From contig NZ_QOKW01000007.1 of the NCBI RefSeq assembly GCF_008365375.1, positions 186,001-250,000 of the forward strand: 64,000 nt of DNA, written 5' to 3'. The stretch is from Roseomonas genomospecies 6. GTDB taxonomy: Bacteria > Pseudomonadota > Alphaproteobacteria > Azospirillales > Azospirillaceae. Positions 26,022 through 34,842 of the stretch are shown piece by piece. Position 1 is the stretch's first letter. Every line of letters begins with the position of its first letter. The notes under the pieces are model-generated. The model searched no databases and was not told where the DNA came from. It was given only the letters and a program-made list of their open reading frames with translations. The position numbers were made by a program, and so were the translations under genes.

Positions 26022-27464
26022 TTACTGGGCCTCGACCCAGGCGATGCGCAGGATGTTGGTGTTGCCCGGGGTGCCGAAGGGGACGCCGGCGGTGATGACC
26101 AGCCGCTGGCCCTCCACCGCCAGCCCATCCTCGAAGGCGCAGCGGGCGGCCTTCTGGACCATCTCGTTGAAGTCGGCCACATCGTCGGAATGCACGCTGT
26201 GCACCCCGTAGGCGAGTTGGAGCCGCCGCGCCGTTTCCAGGTTGGCGGTCAGGCACATGATCGGCACCTCCGGACGCTCGCGCGCGGCGCGCAGGGTGGT
26301 GGAGCCGCTGGTGGTGTAGGTGACGATGGCCGCGGCCTGGATCGTGTGGGCCACCTGCCGCGCCGCCGCGGTGACGGCGTCGGTGGAGGTCCGCTGCGGG
26401 TCCGGGTGCTGGGCGTCCGTGATGGTGCGGTAGAGCGGGTCGCTCTCCACCCGGCGGGCGATGCGGTCCATCATCGACACCGCCTCGATGGGGTAGGTGC
26501 CGGTGGCCGTCTCCGCCGAAAGCATCACCGCGTCGGCCCCGTCATAGACGGCGGTCGCCACGTCCGACGCCTCGGCGCGGGTCGGGGCGGGAGAGCCGAT
26601 CATCGATTCCAGCATCTGGGTGGCGACGATCACCGGCTTTCCGGCCTTGCGCGATTCGCGGATGATCCGCTTCTGGATGCTCGGCACATCCTCCGCCGGC
26701 ATCTCCACGCCCAGGTCGCCGCGGGCGACCATCACGCCGTCCGACAGTTCGACGATGCGCTCCAGATGCTGGATGGCCTGCGGCTTCTCCATCTTGGACA
26801 GCAGCGCCGCCCGGCCCGCAACCAGCTTGCGCGCCTCGGCCACGTCCTCGGGCCGCTGCACGAAGGACAGCGCCACCCAGTCCACCCCCTGGTCCAGGGC
26901 GAAGGCCAGATCCTCCAGATCCTTCTCGGTCAGCGGGGACAGCGGCAGGACGACCCCCGGTACGTTCACGCCCTTGCGGTCGGACAGGCGGCTGCCGGAC
27001 AGGACGACGCAATCGGCGTGGTCCGGCCCGCAATCGACGACCCGCAGGCGGACCTTGCCGTCGTCCACCAGCAGCTCCGCCTGCGGCTCCAGCGCCGCGA
27101 AGATTTCCGGATGGGGAAGGCCGACGCGGGCCGCGTCGCCCGGTTCGGTGGAGAGGTCCAGCCGGATGCGGTGTCCCGCCTCGATGTCGATCGGACCCTT
27201 CGCGAAGGTGCCCAACCGCAGCTTCGGCCCCTGGAGGTCGGCCATCACGGCGATGGGGTGGTCGATCTCCGCTTCCAGGGCGCGCAGCGTGGCGAGGCGT
27301 TGCCCATGGTCTTCGTGGGTGCCGTGGCTGAAGTTCAGCCGGAAGACGTCCACGCCCGCCTCGAACAGCGCGCGGATCTGCTCCGGCGTGGAGGTGGCCG
27401 GCCCCAGCGTGGCGACGATCTTGGTCAGGCGGAAGCGGCGGAAGGGGATGCCTTTGCGGATCAT
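26022..27464 (-). CDS. pyk: Pyruvate kinase
   Basis: The 480-residue enzyme transfers phosphate from phosphoenolpyruvate to ADP at the end of glycolysis. Visible landmarks are TKIVATLGPAT, FRLNFSHG, DLQGPKLRLG, the B-domain, and the catalytic Lys in LLSKMEKPQAI. MVARGDLGVEMP binds magnesium and ATQMLESMI is the signature, followed by SAETATGTYP and a C-terminal allosteric domain with TTSGSTTLR. Length is typical. The start at MIRKGIPFRRF with AGAAGG upstream is chosen over longer frames. It is divergent from the alpha ribosomal operon, sharing about 320 bases. Confidence 0.98.
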   Translation of the reverse strand: MIRKGIPFRRFRLTKIVATLGPATSTPEQIRALFEAGVDVFRLNFSHGTHEDHGQRLATLRALEAEIDHPIAVMADLQGPKLRLGTFAKGPIDIEAGHRIRLDLSTEPGDAARVGLPHPEIFAALEPQAELLVDDGKVRLRVVDCGPDHADCVVLSGSRLSDRKGVNVPGVVLPLSPLTEKDLEDLAFALDQGVDWVALSFVQRPEDVAEARKLVAGRAALLSKMEKPQAIQHLERIVELSDGVMVARGDLGVEMPAEDVPSIQKRIIRESRKAGKPVIVATQMLESMIGSPAPTRAEASDVATAVYDGADAVMLSAETATGTYPIEAVSMMDRIARRVESDPLYRTITDAQHPDPQRTSTDAVTAAARQVAHTIQAAAIVTYTTSGSTTLRAARERPEVPIMCLTANLETARRLQLAYGVHSVHSDDVADFNEMVQKAARCAFEDGLAVEGQRLVITAGVPFGTPGNTNILRIAWVEAQ

Positions 27465-27611
27465 GGGTCTGCCTTCTGAGGTGGCCAATCGGGGTGAACG
27501 CTTTCGGGCGGGTCCGGTCATCTCAAAATCTGCCGTCCGGCTTGTCAACCGCGGCGAACCTCCCCACAATGGCCGGGCGCCGGGAAAAGCACGGTACCGC
27601 GCAGAACGGCC

Positions 27612-27639
27612 TTGACAGAATTTCGGCTTTTTCTATAGT
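27612..27639 (+). promoter_or_regulatory. Sigma-70 promoter of the alpha ribosomal operon
   Basis: TTGACA (27612-27617) and TATAGT (27634-27639) are separated by 16 bases. This is the strongest housekeeping promoter seen in the window. It lies about 150 bases before rpsM. Confidence 0.9.
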
Positions 27640-27683
27640 CGCACCCTCCCGCGGCCCACAGGGCCTTCGGGAGACATTGTGCG

Positions 27684-27762
27684 TCCCGCATCCGGGCTTC
27701 GCCTTCGGCGTTCCGTCCGGATCGGGGATCAATCGGTGTGTAGGCGGCCCATGAGGGCTGCC
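27684..27762 (+). promoter_or_regulatory. Structured leader of rpsM-rpsK-rpoA-rplQ
   Basis: Two hairpins can form. One (27684-27728) has stems TCCC/GGGA and ATCCGG/CCGGAT and a CGCC-TTC-GGCG tip. The second (27743-27762) pairs GGCGGCCC with GGGCTGCC around ATGA, ending 11 bases before the GAGGAGA ribosome site. It could be an autoregulatory site, but the regulator is unknown. Confidence 0.5.
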
Positions 27763-27786
27763 GTTGAGATATCGAGGAGAGCAGGC

Positions 27787-28155
27787 GTGGCGCGTATCGC
27801 TGGCGTCAACATCCCCGCGCAGAAGCGCGTGGAGATTGCGTTGACCTACATTCATGGCATCGGCCAGTTCAAGGCCAAGGAAATCTGCGCGAAGCTGGCC
27901 ATCCCGGCGGAGCGTCGTGTGAACCAGCTCACGGACGATGAGATTCTCAAGATCCGCGAGACCATCGACGCCGACTACCGCGTCGAGGGCGACCTGCGCC
28001 GTTCGGTCGCGATGAACATCAAGCGTCTGATGGACATGGCCTGCTACCGCGGCCTGCGTCACCGCAAGGGCCTGCCGGTCCGCGGCCAGCGCACCCACAC
28101 GAACGCCCGCACCCGCAAGGGTCCGGCCAAGCCGATCGCCGGCAAGAAGAAGTAA
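27787..28155 (+). CDS. rpsM: 30S ribosomal protein S13
   Basis: The 122-residue protein is S13, which sits in the head of the small subunit and contacts the P-site tRNA and bridge B1. [36 protein letters not shown] and the basic tail [14 protein letters not shown] are canonical. Start is GTG, chosen for family length and GAGGAGA upstream. It is first in the operon; secY and adk, which usually precede rpsM, are absent and pyk lies there instead. Confidence 0.98.
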   Translation: MARIAGVNIPAQKRVEIALTYIHGIGQFKAKEICAKLAIPAERRVNQLTDDEILKIRETIDADYRVEGDLRRSVAMNIKRLMDMACYRGLRHRKGLPVRGQRTHTNARTRKGPAKPIAGKKK

Positions 28156-28170
28156 GAGGACGCACGGACC

Positions 28171-28569
28171 ATGGCCAAGCCCTCCGCCGCTTCGCAGCGT
28201 CTTCGCCGCCGCGAGCGCAAGAACATCACCGCCGGCGTCGCCCATGTGAACGCCTCCTTCAACAACACGATGATCACCATCACCGACGCGCAGGGCAACA
28301 CCATCGCCTGGTCGTCGTCGGGCACGATGGGCTTCAAGGGTTCGCGCAAGTCGACCCCCTACGCCGCCCAGGTCGCCGCCGAGGACGCGGGCCGCAAGGC
28401 CCAGGAGCACGGCATGAAGACCCTCGAGGTCGAGGTGAAGGGGCCGGGTTCGGGCCGTGAGTCGGCGCTGCGCGCCCTCCAGTCGATCGGCTTCCAGATC
28501 ACCTCGATCCGCGACGTCACGCCGATTCCGCACAACGGCGTCCGTCCGCCGAAGAAGCGTCGCGTCTAA
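28171..28569 (+). CDS. rpsK: 30S ribosomal protein S11
   Basis: The 132-residue S11 lies in the platform of the small subunit near the mRNA exit. [38 protein letters not shown] and the C-terminal [17 protein letters not shown] are canonical. It starts 15 bases after rpsM and is in the same transcript. Between it and rpoA lies a 75-base perfect nested hairpin. Confidence 0.98.
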   Translation: MAKPSAASQRLRRRERKNITAGVAHVNASFNNTMITITDAQGNTIAWSSSGTMGFKGSRKSTPYAAQVAAEDAGRKAQEHGMKTLEVEVKGPGSGRESALRALQSIGFQITSIRDVTPIPHNGVRPPKKRRV

Positions 28570-28590
28570 GAAGCATCGCTACTCCGCACC

Positions 28591-28665
28591 CGCGGGGACC
28601 CGCCGTTCCGGGACAGGCGCCGCAGCCATCGCGGCGCCATCGGATGGGAACGGTTGGTCCCCGCG
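28591..28665 (+). promoter_or_regulatory. Three-tier perfect hairpin between rpsK and rpoA
   Basis: CGCGGGGACC (28591-28600) pairs with GGTCCCCGCG (28656-28665). Inside it CCGTTCC (28603-28609) pairs with GGAACGG (28647-28653), and inside that GGCGCCGC (28616-28623) pairs with GCGGCGCC (28631-28638) around a 7-base loop. Tiers 1 and 2 are separated by a 2x2 internal loop. It ends 35 bases before the GTG of rpoA and has no T run, so RNA processing, stabilisation or translational control is more likely than termination. Confidence 0.8.
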
Positions 28666-28700
28666 TACGTGTGTCCATCCCGATGGCATGAGGTAATACC

Positions 28701-29720
28701 GTGGCTCTTCAGAAGAACTGGCAGGAACTGATCAAGCCGAACAAGCTGGACATCCAGCCCGGTGACGACGCCGACCGCACGGCGACCGTCGTGGCCGAGC
28801 CGCTGGAGCGTGGCTTCGGCCTGACTCTGGGCAACGCGCTGCGCCGCGTCCTGCTCTCCTCGCTCCAGGGTGCCGCCGTCACGTCGATCCACATCGACGG
28901 CGTGCTGCACGAGTTCTCCTCCATCCCCGGCGTGCGCGAGGACGTGACCGACATCGTCCTCAACATCAAGTCGATGGGCCTGCGCATGGGCGGTGACGGC
29001 CCGAAGCGCATGCGCCTGCGCGCCGAAGGCCCCGGCGAGGTGAAGGCCGGCATGATCGAGACCGGTGCGGACATCCAGGTGATGGACCCGGATCTGGTCA
29101 TCTGCACGCTGGACTCCGGCGCCCGCCTGAACATGGAACTGACGGTCGAGACCGGTAAGGGCTACGTCCCGGCCAGCCAGAACCGTCCGGAAGACGCCCC
29201 GATCGGCCTGATCCCGGTCGATGCGCTGTTCTCGCCGGTCCGCAAGGTGTCCTACAAGGTCGACAACGCCCGCGTCGGGCAGGTCACCGACTATGACCGC
29301 CTGTCGATGGTCGTCGAGACCAACGGCGCCGTGAAGCCGGACGACGCGGTGGCGCTTGCCGCCCGCATCCTTCAGGACCAGCTTCAGCTCTTCATCAACT
29401 TCGAGGAGCCGACCCACGCGGTCGCCGAGGAGAAGCACGAGGAGGTTCCGTTCAACAAGAACCTGCTCCGCAAGGTGGACGAGCTGGAACTGTCGGTCCG
29501 TTCGGCCAACTGCCTCAAGAACGACAACATCGTCTACATCGGCGATCTGGTGCAGAAGACGGAGGCGGAGATGCTCCGCACGCCGAACTTCGGCCGCAAG
29601 TCGCTGAACGAGATCAAGGAAGTGCTGGCCCAGATGGGTCTGCACCTGGGTATGGAAATCCCGAACTGGCCGCCCGAGAACATCGAAGAGCTGGCCAAGC
29701 GTCTGGAAGAGCCGTACTAA
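28701..29720 (+). CDS. rpoA: DNA-directed RNA polymerase alpha subunit
   Basis: The 339-residue protein has an N-terminal dimerisation domain ([24 protein letters not shown]) and a C-terminal domain ([33 protein letters not shown]) that binds UP elements and activators. Length and both domains are normal. GTG start. It is third in the alpha operon, preceded by a strong RNA hairpin and followed by a palindromic repeat. Confidence 0.99.
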   Translation: MALQKNWQELIKPNKLDIQPGDDADRTATVVAEPLERGFGLTLGNALRRVLLSSLQGAAVTSIHIDGVLHEFSSIPGVREDVTDIVLNIKSMGLRMGGDGPKRMRLRAEGPGEVKAGMIETGADIQVMDPDLVICTLDSGARLNMELTVETGKGYVPASQNRPEDAPIGLIPVDALFSPVRKVSYKVDNARVGQVTDYDRLSMVVETNGAVKPDDAVALAARILQDQLQLFINFEEPTHAVAEEKHEEVPFNKNLLRKVDELELSVRSANCLKNDNIVYIGDLVQKTEAEMLRTPNFGRKSLNEIKEVLAQMGLHLGMEIPNWPPENIEELAKRLEEPY

Positions 29721-29737
29721 GTCTCGCGTGTTTTATT

Positions 29738-29788
29738 GCCCCCTCCCTAACCCTCTCCCGCGAAGCGGGGGAGAGCCGGGGAGGGGGC
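29738..29788. repeat. Dispersed GC-rich palindrome between rpoA and rplQ
   Basis: GCCCCCTCCCTAACCCTCTCCC pairs imperfectly with GGGGGAGAGCCGGGGAGGGGGC around GCGAAGC. It is of the same style as the elements at 4566 and 45601. It lies within the 182-base rpoA-rplQ gap and would be transcribed with the operon. Confidence 0.75.
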
Positions 29789-29902
29789 CAGTGTTCCCAG
29801 GGCCACTGACCGGCCCGCCCCGCGCCGTACCAGCCCCAGGCTTGGGCGGTCGGGTTCACCATCGGCTCCCCGAGGGGGGCCACGCCATGAAGGAGGACCG
29901 TC

Positions 29903-30325
29903 ATGCGTCACGGCGTTTCCGGACGTAAGTTCAGCAAGACCACCAGCCACCGCAAGGCCATGTTCTCGAACATGGCGAACGCGCTCATCAAGCACGAGCA
30001 GATCAAGACCACCCTGCCGAAGGCGAAGGATCTGCGCCCGATCGTCGAGCGTCTGATCACGCTCGGCAAGAAGGGTGGCCTCGCCAACCGCCGTCTGGCC
30101 TTCGCGCAGCTCCGCGACGACGCGATGGTGACCAAGCTGTTCACCGTGCTGGCCGACCGCTACAAGGACCGCCAGGGCGGCTACAGCCGCGTCCTGAAGG
30201 CCGGCTTCCGCTACGGCGATGCCGCCGCCATGGGCGTGATCGAGCTGGTCGACCGTGACGTCGCCGCCAAGGGCCAGGATTCCGGCCCGGTGGAGATCAA
30301 GGAAGAGGCCGAGGCCGAGGGCTGA
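29903..30325 (+). CDS. rplQ: 50S ribosomal protein L17
   Basis: The 140-residue L17 lies near the peptide exit tunnel. [20 protein letters not shown] and [16 protein letters not shown] are canonical. The C-terminal 20 residues are acidic (IKEEAEAEG), as in other alphaproteobacteria. AAGGAGG precedes the ATG. It is the last gene of the alpha operon, and a hairpin terminator follows. Confidence 0.98.
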   Translation: MRHGVSGRKFSKTTSHRKAMFSNMANALIKHEQIKTTLPKAKDLRPIVERLITLGKKGGLANRRLAFAQLRDDAMVTKLFTVLADRYKDRQGGYSRVLKAGFRYGDAAAMGVIELVDRDVAAKGQDSGPVEIKEEAEAEG

Positions 30326-30405
30326 GCCCACGGTTGAGCTTTTGTGAAATCTTATCGTCCCCGTTGCCCATCGGGTTCCGGACGACGATATAGGTGACCG
30401 ACCGG

Positions 30406-30440
30406 CCCTCCCTTCGGGTTCATCCCCGGAGGGAGGGTTT
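30406..30440 (+). terminator. Terminator after rplQ
   Basis: CCCTCCC (30406-30412) pairs with GGGAGGG (30431-30437), with TTTCC and further T-rich sequence after it. It lies 81 bases beyond the rplQ stop. Confidence 0.6.
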
Positions 30441-30506
30441 CCGGTTTCTGGGTTCCGCCATATCTTTCCGGGTTCCGCCACATCGGGAGGGCGCCGCGCG
30501 CGCGGT

Positions 30507-31085
30507 ATGCTGAGACCTCTCTACAACCGTATTCTGCAGCTTTCCGCCCGCAAGGACGCCGTCTGGTGGATGTCCGCCGTCTCCTTCGCGGAAAGCTCCT
30601 TCTTCCCGCTGCCGCCCGACATCATGCTGGTGCCGATGTGTCTGGCGGAGCCCAAGAAGCTCTGGCGCTACACCAACATCTGCGCTCTGGCCTCGCTGAT
30701 CGGCGGGCTGTTCGGCTACGCGGTCGGGTTCTATCTGTTCGAGAGCATCGGGCGGTTGATCATCGACCTCTACAACGCGCAGGAATCGTTCCAGCGCTTC
30801 CAGGACATGTTCGCCGAATTCGGTCCCTGGTTCCTGATCCTGAAGGGCATAACGCCCATCCCCTACAAATTGCTGACGATCACCGCGGGATTCGCGCACC
30901 TCGACCTGACGGTGTTCATCCTGTGCTCGATCGTCGCGCGGTTCTCGCGATTCTACATGATCGCGATCCTGCTGCATTTCTACGGGCCGCAGGTGCGCGA
31001 CATCATCGAGAAACGGCTGATGCTGGTGACGACCGTCCTTCTGGTCATCATCATCGGCGGGTTGCTCAGCTTCAAGTTCGTATGA
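30507..31085 (+). CDS. VTT-domain (YqaA/DedA-like) membrane protein
   Basis: This 192-residue protein has four to five membrane segments. AESSFFPLPPDIMLVPM and ILKGITPIPYKLLTITAGF carry the paired Pro-rich re-entrant motifs of the SNARE-associated/VTT family. It is longer than the YqaA-like protein at 23433 and only distantly similar to it. Family members include lipid scramblases and flippases such as UptA/DedA. It stands alone after the ribosomal operon terminator. Confidence 0.88.
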   Translation: MLRPLYNRILQLSARKDAVWWMSAVSFAESSFFPLPPDIMLVPMCLAEPKKLWRYTNICALASLIGGLFGYAVGFYLFESIGRLIIDLYNAQESFQRFQDMFAEFGPWFLILKGITPIPYKLLTITAGFAHLDLTVFILCSIVARFSRFYMIAILLHFYGPQVRDIIEKRLMLVTTVLLVIIIGGLLSFKFV

Positions 31086-31130
31086 GCGGCGCGGGGATCA
31101 CCCCCGCGCGTCACCCGCCTTCACCCGCGC

Positions 31131-31394
31131 TCAGTCCGGCATGCCGCGGTCCTGCCGGTCGCGCTCCGACGGGGGCAGGGCGTTGCGCTCGCGCCGGTCG
31201 CGCATGACCATCACGCCGATGGCCAGAGCCATGCCCACGCCGGCCAGAAGGGGCAGGACGACGTCCCAGCCGCTGACCGTCGGCATGAAGGCCATGCGGA
31301 CGATGAGCAGCAGCAGACCGGCGACGAGAAGCGCCACGAAGATGGTGACGGACGTGCTCCGGCGCGGAGACGGGCCGGGATCGTTGGGACTCAT
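31131..31394 (-). CDS. Small two-span membrane protein, unknown
   Basis: The 87-residue protein has a polar N-terminus (SPNDPGPSPRRS), two membrane segments (VTIFVALLVAGLLLLIV and VVLPLLAGVGMALAIGVMVM), and a charged tail (RDRRERNALPPSERDRQDR). AAGGG lies about ten bases before the chosen ATG; another ATG three codons upstream is too close to it. No family recognised. It is divergent from the lipoprotein gene. Confidence 0.65.
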   Translation of the reverse strand: MSPNDPGPSPRRSTSVTIFVALLVAGLLLLIVRMAFMPTVSGWDVVLPLLAGVGMALAIGVMVMRDRRERNALPPSERDRQDRGMPD

Positions 31395-31518
31395 TTGAGG
31401 CATTCCCTTATCGCTAGCGTTCCCGGCATAGTGGGCGCCGAGCCCGCGGCATGGTCCATGCGGGGGACCTTCCGCCAACGTCCGGGGTCACGCAAGAACA
31501 ATGGGAGTCAAAGCCGAG

Positions 31519-31923
31519 ATGTTCCGTCCAAAACTCATTCTGGGGCCGGTGCTGGCCCTCGCCCTGGTTGCGCTGGCCGCCTGCGCGGACGCGCCGGGTC
31601 GTTCGTCCGGCGCCGCCGCGGGCGGTGCTCCGGCGGCTTCCGGTGCGGTCTCCACGGGGGCGCCGGCCGCGCCCCGCGCGACTCCGGCGCCGTCCCGCGG
31701 AGTCGAGGACCCGTCGCTCCGCCTGGACGGCGCCGCGGGCAGCGGCGATTCCTGCCGCGTCCAGTGCGAGCGCAGCAACAACTCCTGCATGGACTCGGTG
31801 GCCGCCCGGACGCAAAGCGGGCTGGACCGTCCGGACCGCGGCGGCATCTTCTCGCCGACCGACAATTGCGAGCATTCGCTGCGCATGTGCTACCAGCGCT
31901 GCGGCGCGGCCACGAACCAGTGA
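31519..31923 (+). CDS. Cysteine-rich lipoprotein with mirrored CX3C motifs
   Basis: This 134-residue protein has a lipoprotein signal peptide (FRPKLILGPVLALALVALAAC), so Cys22 would be lipidated. An Ala/Pro/Gly-rich linker follows, then a Cys-rich module with CX3CX6C (CRVQC...SC) and a mirrored CX7CX3C (NCEHSLRMCYQRC). These likely form two disulfide-linked helices. I know no named family. The ATG with GGAG upstream is preferred over one six codons earlier. It lies 28 bases before rarA in the same direction. Confidence 0.78.
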   Translation: MFRPKLILGPVLALALVALAACADAPGRSSGAAAGGAPAASGAVSTGAPAAPRATPAPSRGVEDPSLRLDGAAGSGDSCRVQCERSNNSCMDSVAARTQSGLDRPDRGGIFSPTDNCEHSLRMCYQRCGAATNQ

Positions 31924-31951
31924 CCGTTCCGGTGAGGCCGGTGGATCGGCG

Positions 31952-33289
31952 ATGAGCAAGCGCGGCGATTCCGGAGCGACCGGCGGCCTGTTCGAGGCGG
32001 GCGCCCCCCGCCCGCTGGCCGACCGGCTGCGCCCGCGTGGCCTGGGCGAGGTCGTCGGGCAGGAGCATCTGCTGAAGCCCGACGGGCCGCTGGGCCGCAT
32101 GGTCGCCGCCCGCCGGCTGGCCTCCATGATCCTGTGGGGGCCGCCCGGCTGCGGCAAGACGACCATCGCGCGGCTGCTGGCCCAGTCCACCGACCTGCAT
32201 TTCGAACCGCTGTCGGCGGTCTTCTCCGGTGTCGCCGATCTGCGCAAGGTGTTCGACTCGGCCAAGGCCCGGCGCGCGGCGGGGCAGGGCACTCTGCTGT
32301 TCATCGACGAGATCCACCGCTTCAACCGGTCCCAGCAGGACGGATTTCTGCCTTATGTGGAGGACGGCACCGTCACCCTGGTCGGCGCCACCACCGAGAA
32401 CCCGTCCTTCGAGTTGAACGCCGCGCTGTTGTCCCGCGCCCAGGTCTTCGTTCTGAACCGGTTGGACGACGCGGCGTTGGAGAAGCTGCTGACGCGGGCG
32501 GAGGCGGAGATGGGCCGCCCCCTGCCGCTGACGCCGGACGCGCGGTCCGCGCTGAAGGCGATGGCCGACGGGGATGGGCGCTTCTGCCTGAACCTGTGCG
32601 AGGAGCTGTTCGCCCTGCCGGTCCCGGAGAACGGGGCGCTTCTCGACAACAACGCGCTCGCCACCGCCATCCAGCGCCGCGCGCCGCTCTACGACAAGGC
32701 GCAGGAGGGGCACTACAACCTCATCAGCGCGCTGCACAAGTCGCTGCGCGGGTCGGACACCGACGCGGCGCTCTACTGGTACGCGCGGATGCTGGAGGGC
32801 GGGGAGGACCCGCGCTACATCGCCCGGCGCCTGACGCGATTCGCGGTCGAGGACATCGGCATGGCCGACCCGAACGCCCTGGCGCAGGCCACCGCCGCCT
32901 GGGAGGCCTACGAGCGGCTGGGCAGCCCCGAGGGCGAACTGGCCATCGCGCAACTGGTCATCTATCTGGGCACGGCGCCCAAGTCGAACGCCGGCTACAC
33001 CGCCTACAAGAGCGCGGTGCGCGCCGCCAAGGAAACCGGCAGCCTGATGCCGCCCAAGCACATCCTGAACGCGCCGACCAAGCTGATGAAGCAGATCGGC
33101 TACGGCAAGGGCTACGAGTACGACCACGACACGGCGGACGGCTTCTCCGGCCAGAACTATTTTCCGGAGGGGATGGCGCGGCGTCCGTTCTACCAGCCGG
33201 TGGAGCGCGGTTTCGAACGGGAGATCAGGAAGCGCCAGGACTATTGGGCGCGCCTGCGCGAGCGCAAGGCGGCGGAGGGGGAGGAGTAG
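31952..33289 (+). CDS. rarA: Replication-associated recombination protein A
   Basis: This 445-residue AAA+ ATPase (RarA/MgsA, homologous to WRNIP1) acts at stalled replication forks. LADRLRPRGLGEVVGQEHLL opens the clamp-loader-like core; Walker A is GPPGCGKTT and Walker B LLFIDEIHRF, with sensor 1 in VGATTENPS. The C-terminal tetramerisation domain has VEDIGMADPNAL and KSNAGYTAYKSA. Full length. It follows the lipoprotein gene closely and may be co-transcribed with it. Confidence 0.97.
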   Translation: MSKRGDSGATGGLFEAGAPRPLADRLRPRGLGEVVGQEHLLKPDGPLGRMVAARRLASMILWGPPGCGKTTIARLLAQSTDLHFEPLSAVFSGVADLRKVFDSAKARRAAGQGTLLFIDEIHRFNRSQQDGFLPYVEDGTVTLVGATTENPSFELNAALLSRAQVFVLNRLDDAALEKLLTRAEAEMGRPLPLTPDARSALKAMADGDGRFCLNLCEELFALPVPENGALLDNNALATAIQRRAPLYDKAQEGHYNLISALHKSLRGSDTDAALYWYARMLEGGEDPRYIARRLTRFAVEDIGMADPNALAQATAAWEAYERLGSPEGELAIAQLVIYLGTAPKSNAGYTAYKSAVRAAKETGSLMPPKHILNAPTKLMKQIGYGKGYEYDHDTADGFSGQNYFPEGMARRPFYQPVERGFEREIRKRQDYWARLRERKAAEGEE

Positions 33290-33296
33290 GCGCCCG

Positions 33297-33779
33297 TCAC
33301 GGCTTCGGGTAGGCGGTCGCAAGTATCCAGAATGGGGCCTCCGGCGGGCCGACGACCTCGAACACGTAGGTGACCGTCGCGCTGGTGAAGGGCATCGCCT
33401 GGACGCAGCGCCCGCTTCCGTCTGCGGCGTTGCACAGCATCGCCGGAACCCGGACGGCCAGGGTCTTGCCGTGCTGCGTGCCGGGCGGAGACCCGGCGGG
33501 GCACAGGACCTGCCCGGGGAAGCCGGTCATGGCGCTCCAGGCGGCGTCCCAGGACGCCGGGCCGGCGAACATCGGGGTTCCCGCCGCCTGCACGCCTTGC
33601 GGCGGTGTCATGGCATGGATCTGCCGGCCGAGTCGCCCGCCGTCCGCCGCGTTGCGGTCGAGCCGGGCCGAGCGCTGGACGCTGGGCATCGCCGTGCACG
33701 GCTCGCTCCGCGCCGGGGCGGCGGCCAGGAGCAGGAGGAGAACCGCGGCGAGCGGGCCGGCGATGGCGCGGATCGGCAT
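33297..33779 (-). CDS. Secreted hypothetical protein
   Basis: This 160-residue protein has a clear signal peptide (IAGPLAAVLLLLLAAAPARS, cleavage before EPC). The mature part has two cysteine pairs (CPAG, CNAADGSGRC) and a C-terminal ATVTYVFEVVGPPEAPFWIL strand-rich segment. It is probably periplasmic with disulfides. No family recognised. GGAAGGACG precedes the ATG. It is convergent with rarA (7-base gap) and divergent from the DUF429 gene. Confidence 0.72.
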   Translation of the reverse strand: MPIRAIAGPLAAVLLLLLAAAPARSEPCTAMPSVQRSARLDRNAADGGRLGRQIHAMTPPQGVQAAGTPMFAGPASWDAAWSAMTGFPGQVLCPAGSPPGTQHGKTLAVRVPAMLCNAADGSGRCVQAMPFTSATVTYVFEVVGPPEAPFWILATAYPKP

Positions 33780-33864
33780 TCGAACGTCCTTCCATGATGA
33801 GACCATCTCATCCACCCGACGTTTGAGGTTGGCATTTCGTGAAACAGCGGAGCGACAGACAGGC

Positions 33865-34776
33865 ATGACGACGGGCGATGCGGTTCCGGCCTTTCCGCGC
33901 TTCATCGCCATCGACTGGTCCGGCGCCGCGGGAAAGCGCTACGCCGGGATCGCCGTGGCGGAATGCGGCGCGGAGGGACCGCCCCGGATCGTCGCGCCGA
34001 CAGAGCGCCAATGGTCGCGCTCCGCCGTGTTCGCGTGGCTGCTCGAGTCTCTGGAGCGCGGGCCGGCGCTGGTCGGGATCGACTGCGCCTTCTCGCTGCC
34101 CTTCGCGGTGGCCGGGCGCTACTTCCCCGACCCCGGCGCGGCGACGGTGTTCGACCTGTGGGACCGGGTGGAGGCGGTGGCCGGGGCGGAACCGGACTTC
34201 GCCGGGGGCGGCTTCGCGGCGCATCCGGACTACGGGACGGATTTCTGGCGCGCCGGGACGCAGCCGGACTGGTACCGCGACCCGCACCGGCTGACCGAGC
34301 GGGTGTGCCGCGCCGATGGCTATGGCAGCCCGCAGAGTCCCTACAAGCTGATCGGGGCGAAGCAGGTCGGGAAGGGCGGGTTGGCCGGGATGCGGATGCT
34401 GCGCGCGCTGAGGCTGGCGGCGCCGGACCGGGTGGCCGTCTGGCCCTTCGACCCGCCGCGGCCGGGATCGACCGTCTTCTGCGAGATCTACCCGCGCCTG
34501 TTCCTGATGCGCGCGGGCTTCGGCCTGCGCAAGGTCCGCGAGGGCGAGGCGGTGGACGAGGCGCTGGCCCATCTCGGCTCCCCGCCCGCCGGGCTGACCG
34601 GGGCGGTGACCGACCATGATGCGGACGCGCTGGTTTCCGCGGCGGGGTTGCGCTGGCTGGCCGGGCGGGCCGAGGTGTGGACTCCGCCGGCGATGGACGC
34701 CCAGGCGCGGCGGCAGGAGGGATGGATCTTCGGCGTGGGCGACCGGCCCGCCGGGAGCACGCCGCCCGATGCGTGA
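33865..34776 (+). CDS. DUF429-like predicted nuclease
   Basis: This 303-residue protein begins with FIAIDWSGAAGKRYAGIA, the RNase H-like first strand with its Asp, and has GIDCAFSLPFAVAG, a later acidic pair in CEIYPRLFL and TDHDADALVSAAGLRWL. This arrangement is that of the DUF429/RuvC-like fold. Family members are predicted nucleases without assigned substrate. It lies 66 bases upstream of crcB in the same direction. The function is a fold-level inference only. Confidence 0.7.
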   Translation: MTTGDAVPAFPRFIAIDWSGAAGKRYAGIAVAECGAEGPPRIVAPTERQWSRSAVFAWLLESLERGPALVGIDCAFSLPFAVAGRYFPDPGAATVFDLWDRVEAVAGAEPDFAGGGFAAHPDYGTDFWRAGTQPDWYRDPHRLTERVCRADGYGSPQSPYKLIGAKQVGKGGLAGMRMLRALRLAAPDRVAVWPFDPPRPGSTVFCEIYPRLFLMRAGFGLRKVREGEAVDEALAHLGSPPAGLTGAVTDHDADALVSAAGLRWLAGRAEVWTPPAMDAQARRQEGWIFGVGDRPAGSTPPDA

Positions 34777-34842
34777 CAAGCCGCCGCATTTCTGGCTCTA
34801 TGCGGCACGGGAACCCAATCGCCCCGTTCGTCCGGAGGTCCC

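Noticed and set aside
34777..34842. Fluoride riboswitch before crcB
   Set aside because: The expected GGNGAUGG and pseudoknot segments are absent from the 66-base leader. Only a 7-base hairpin (GCCGCAT/ATGCGGC, 34783-34806) is seen.
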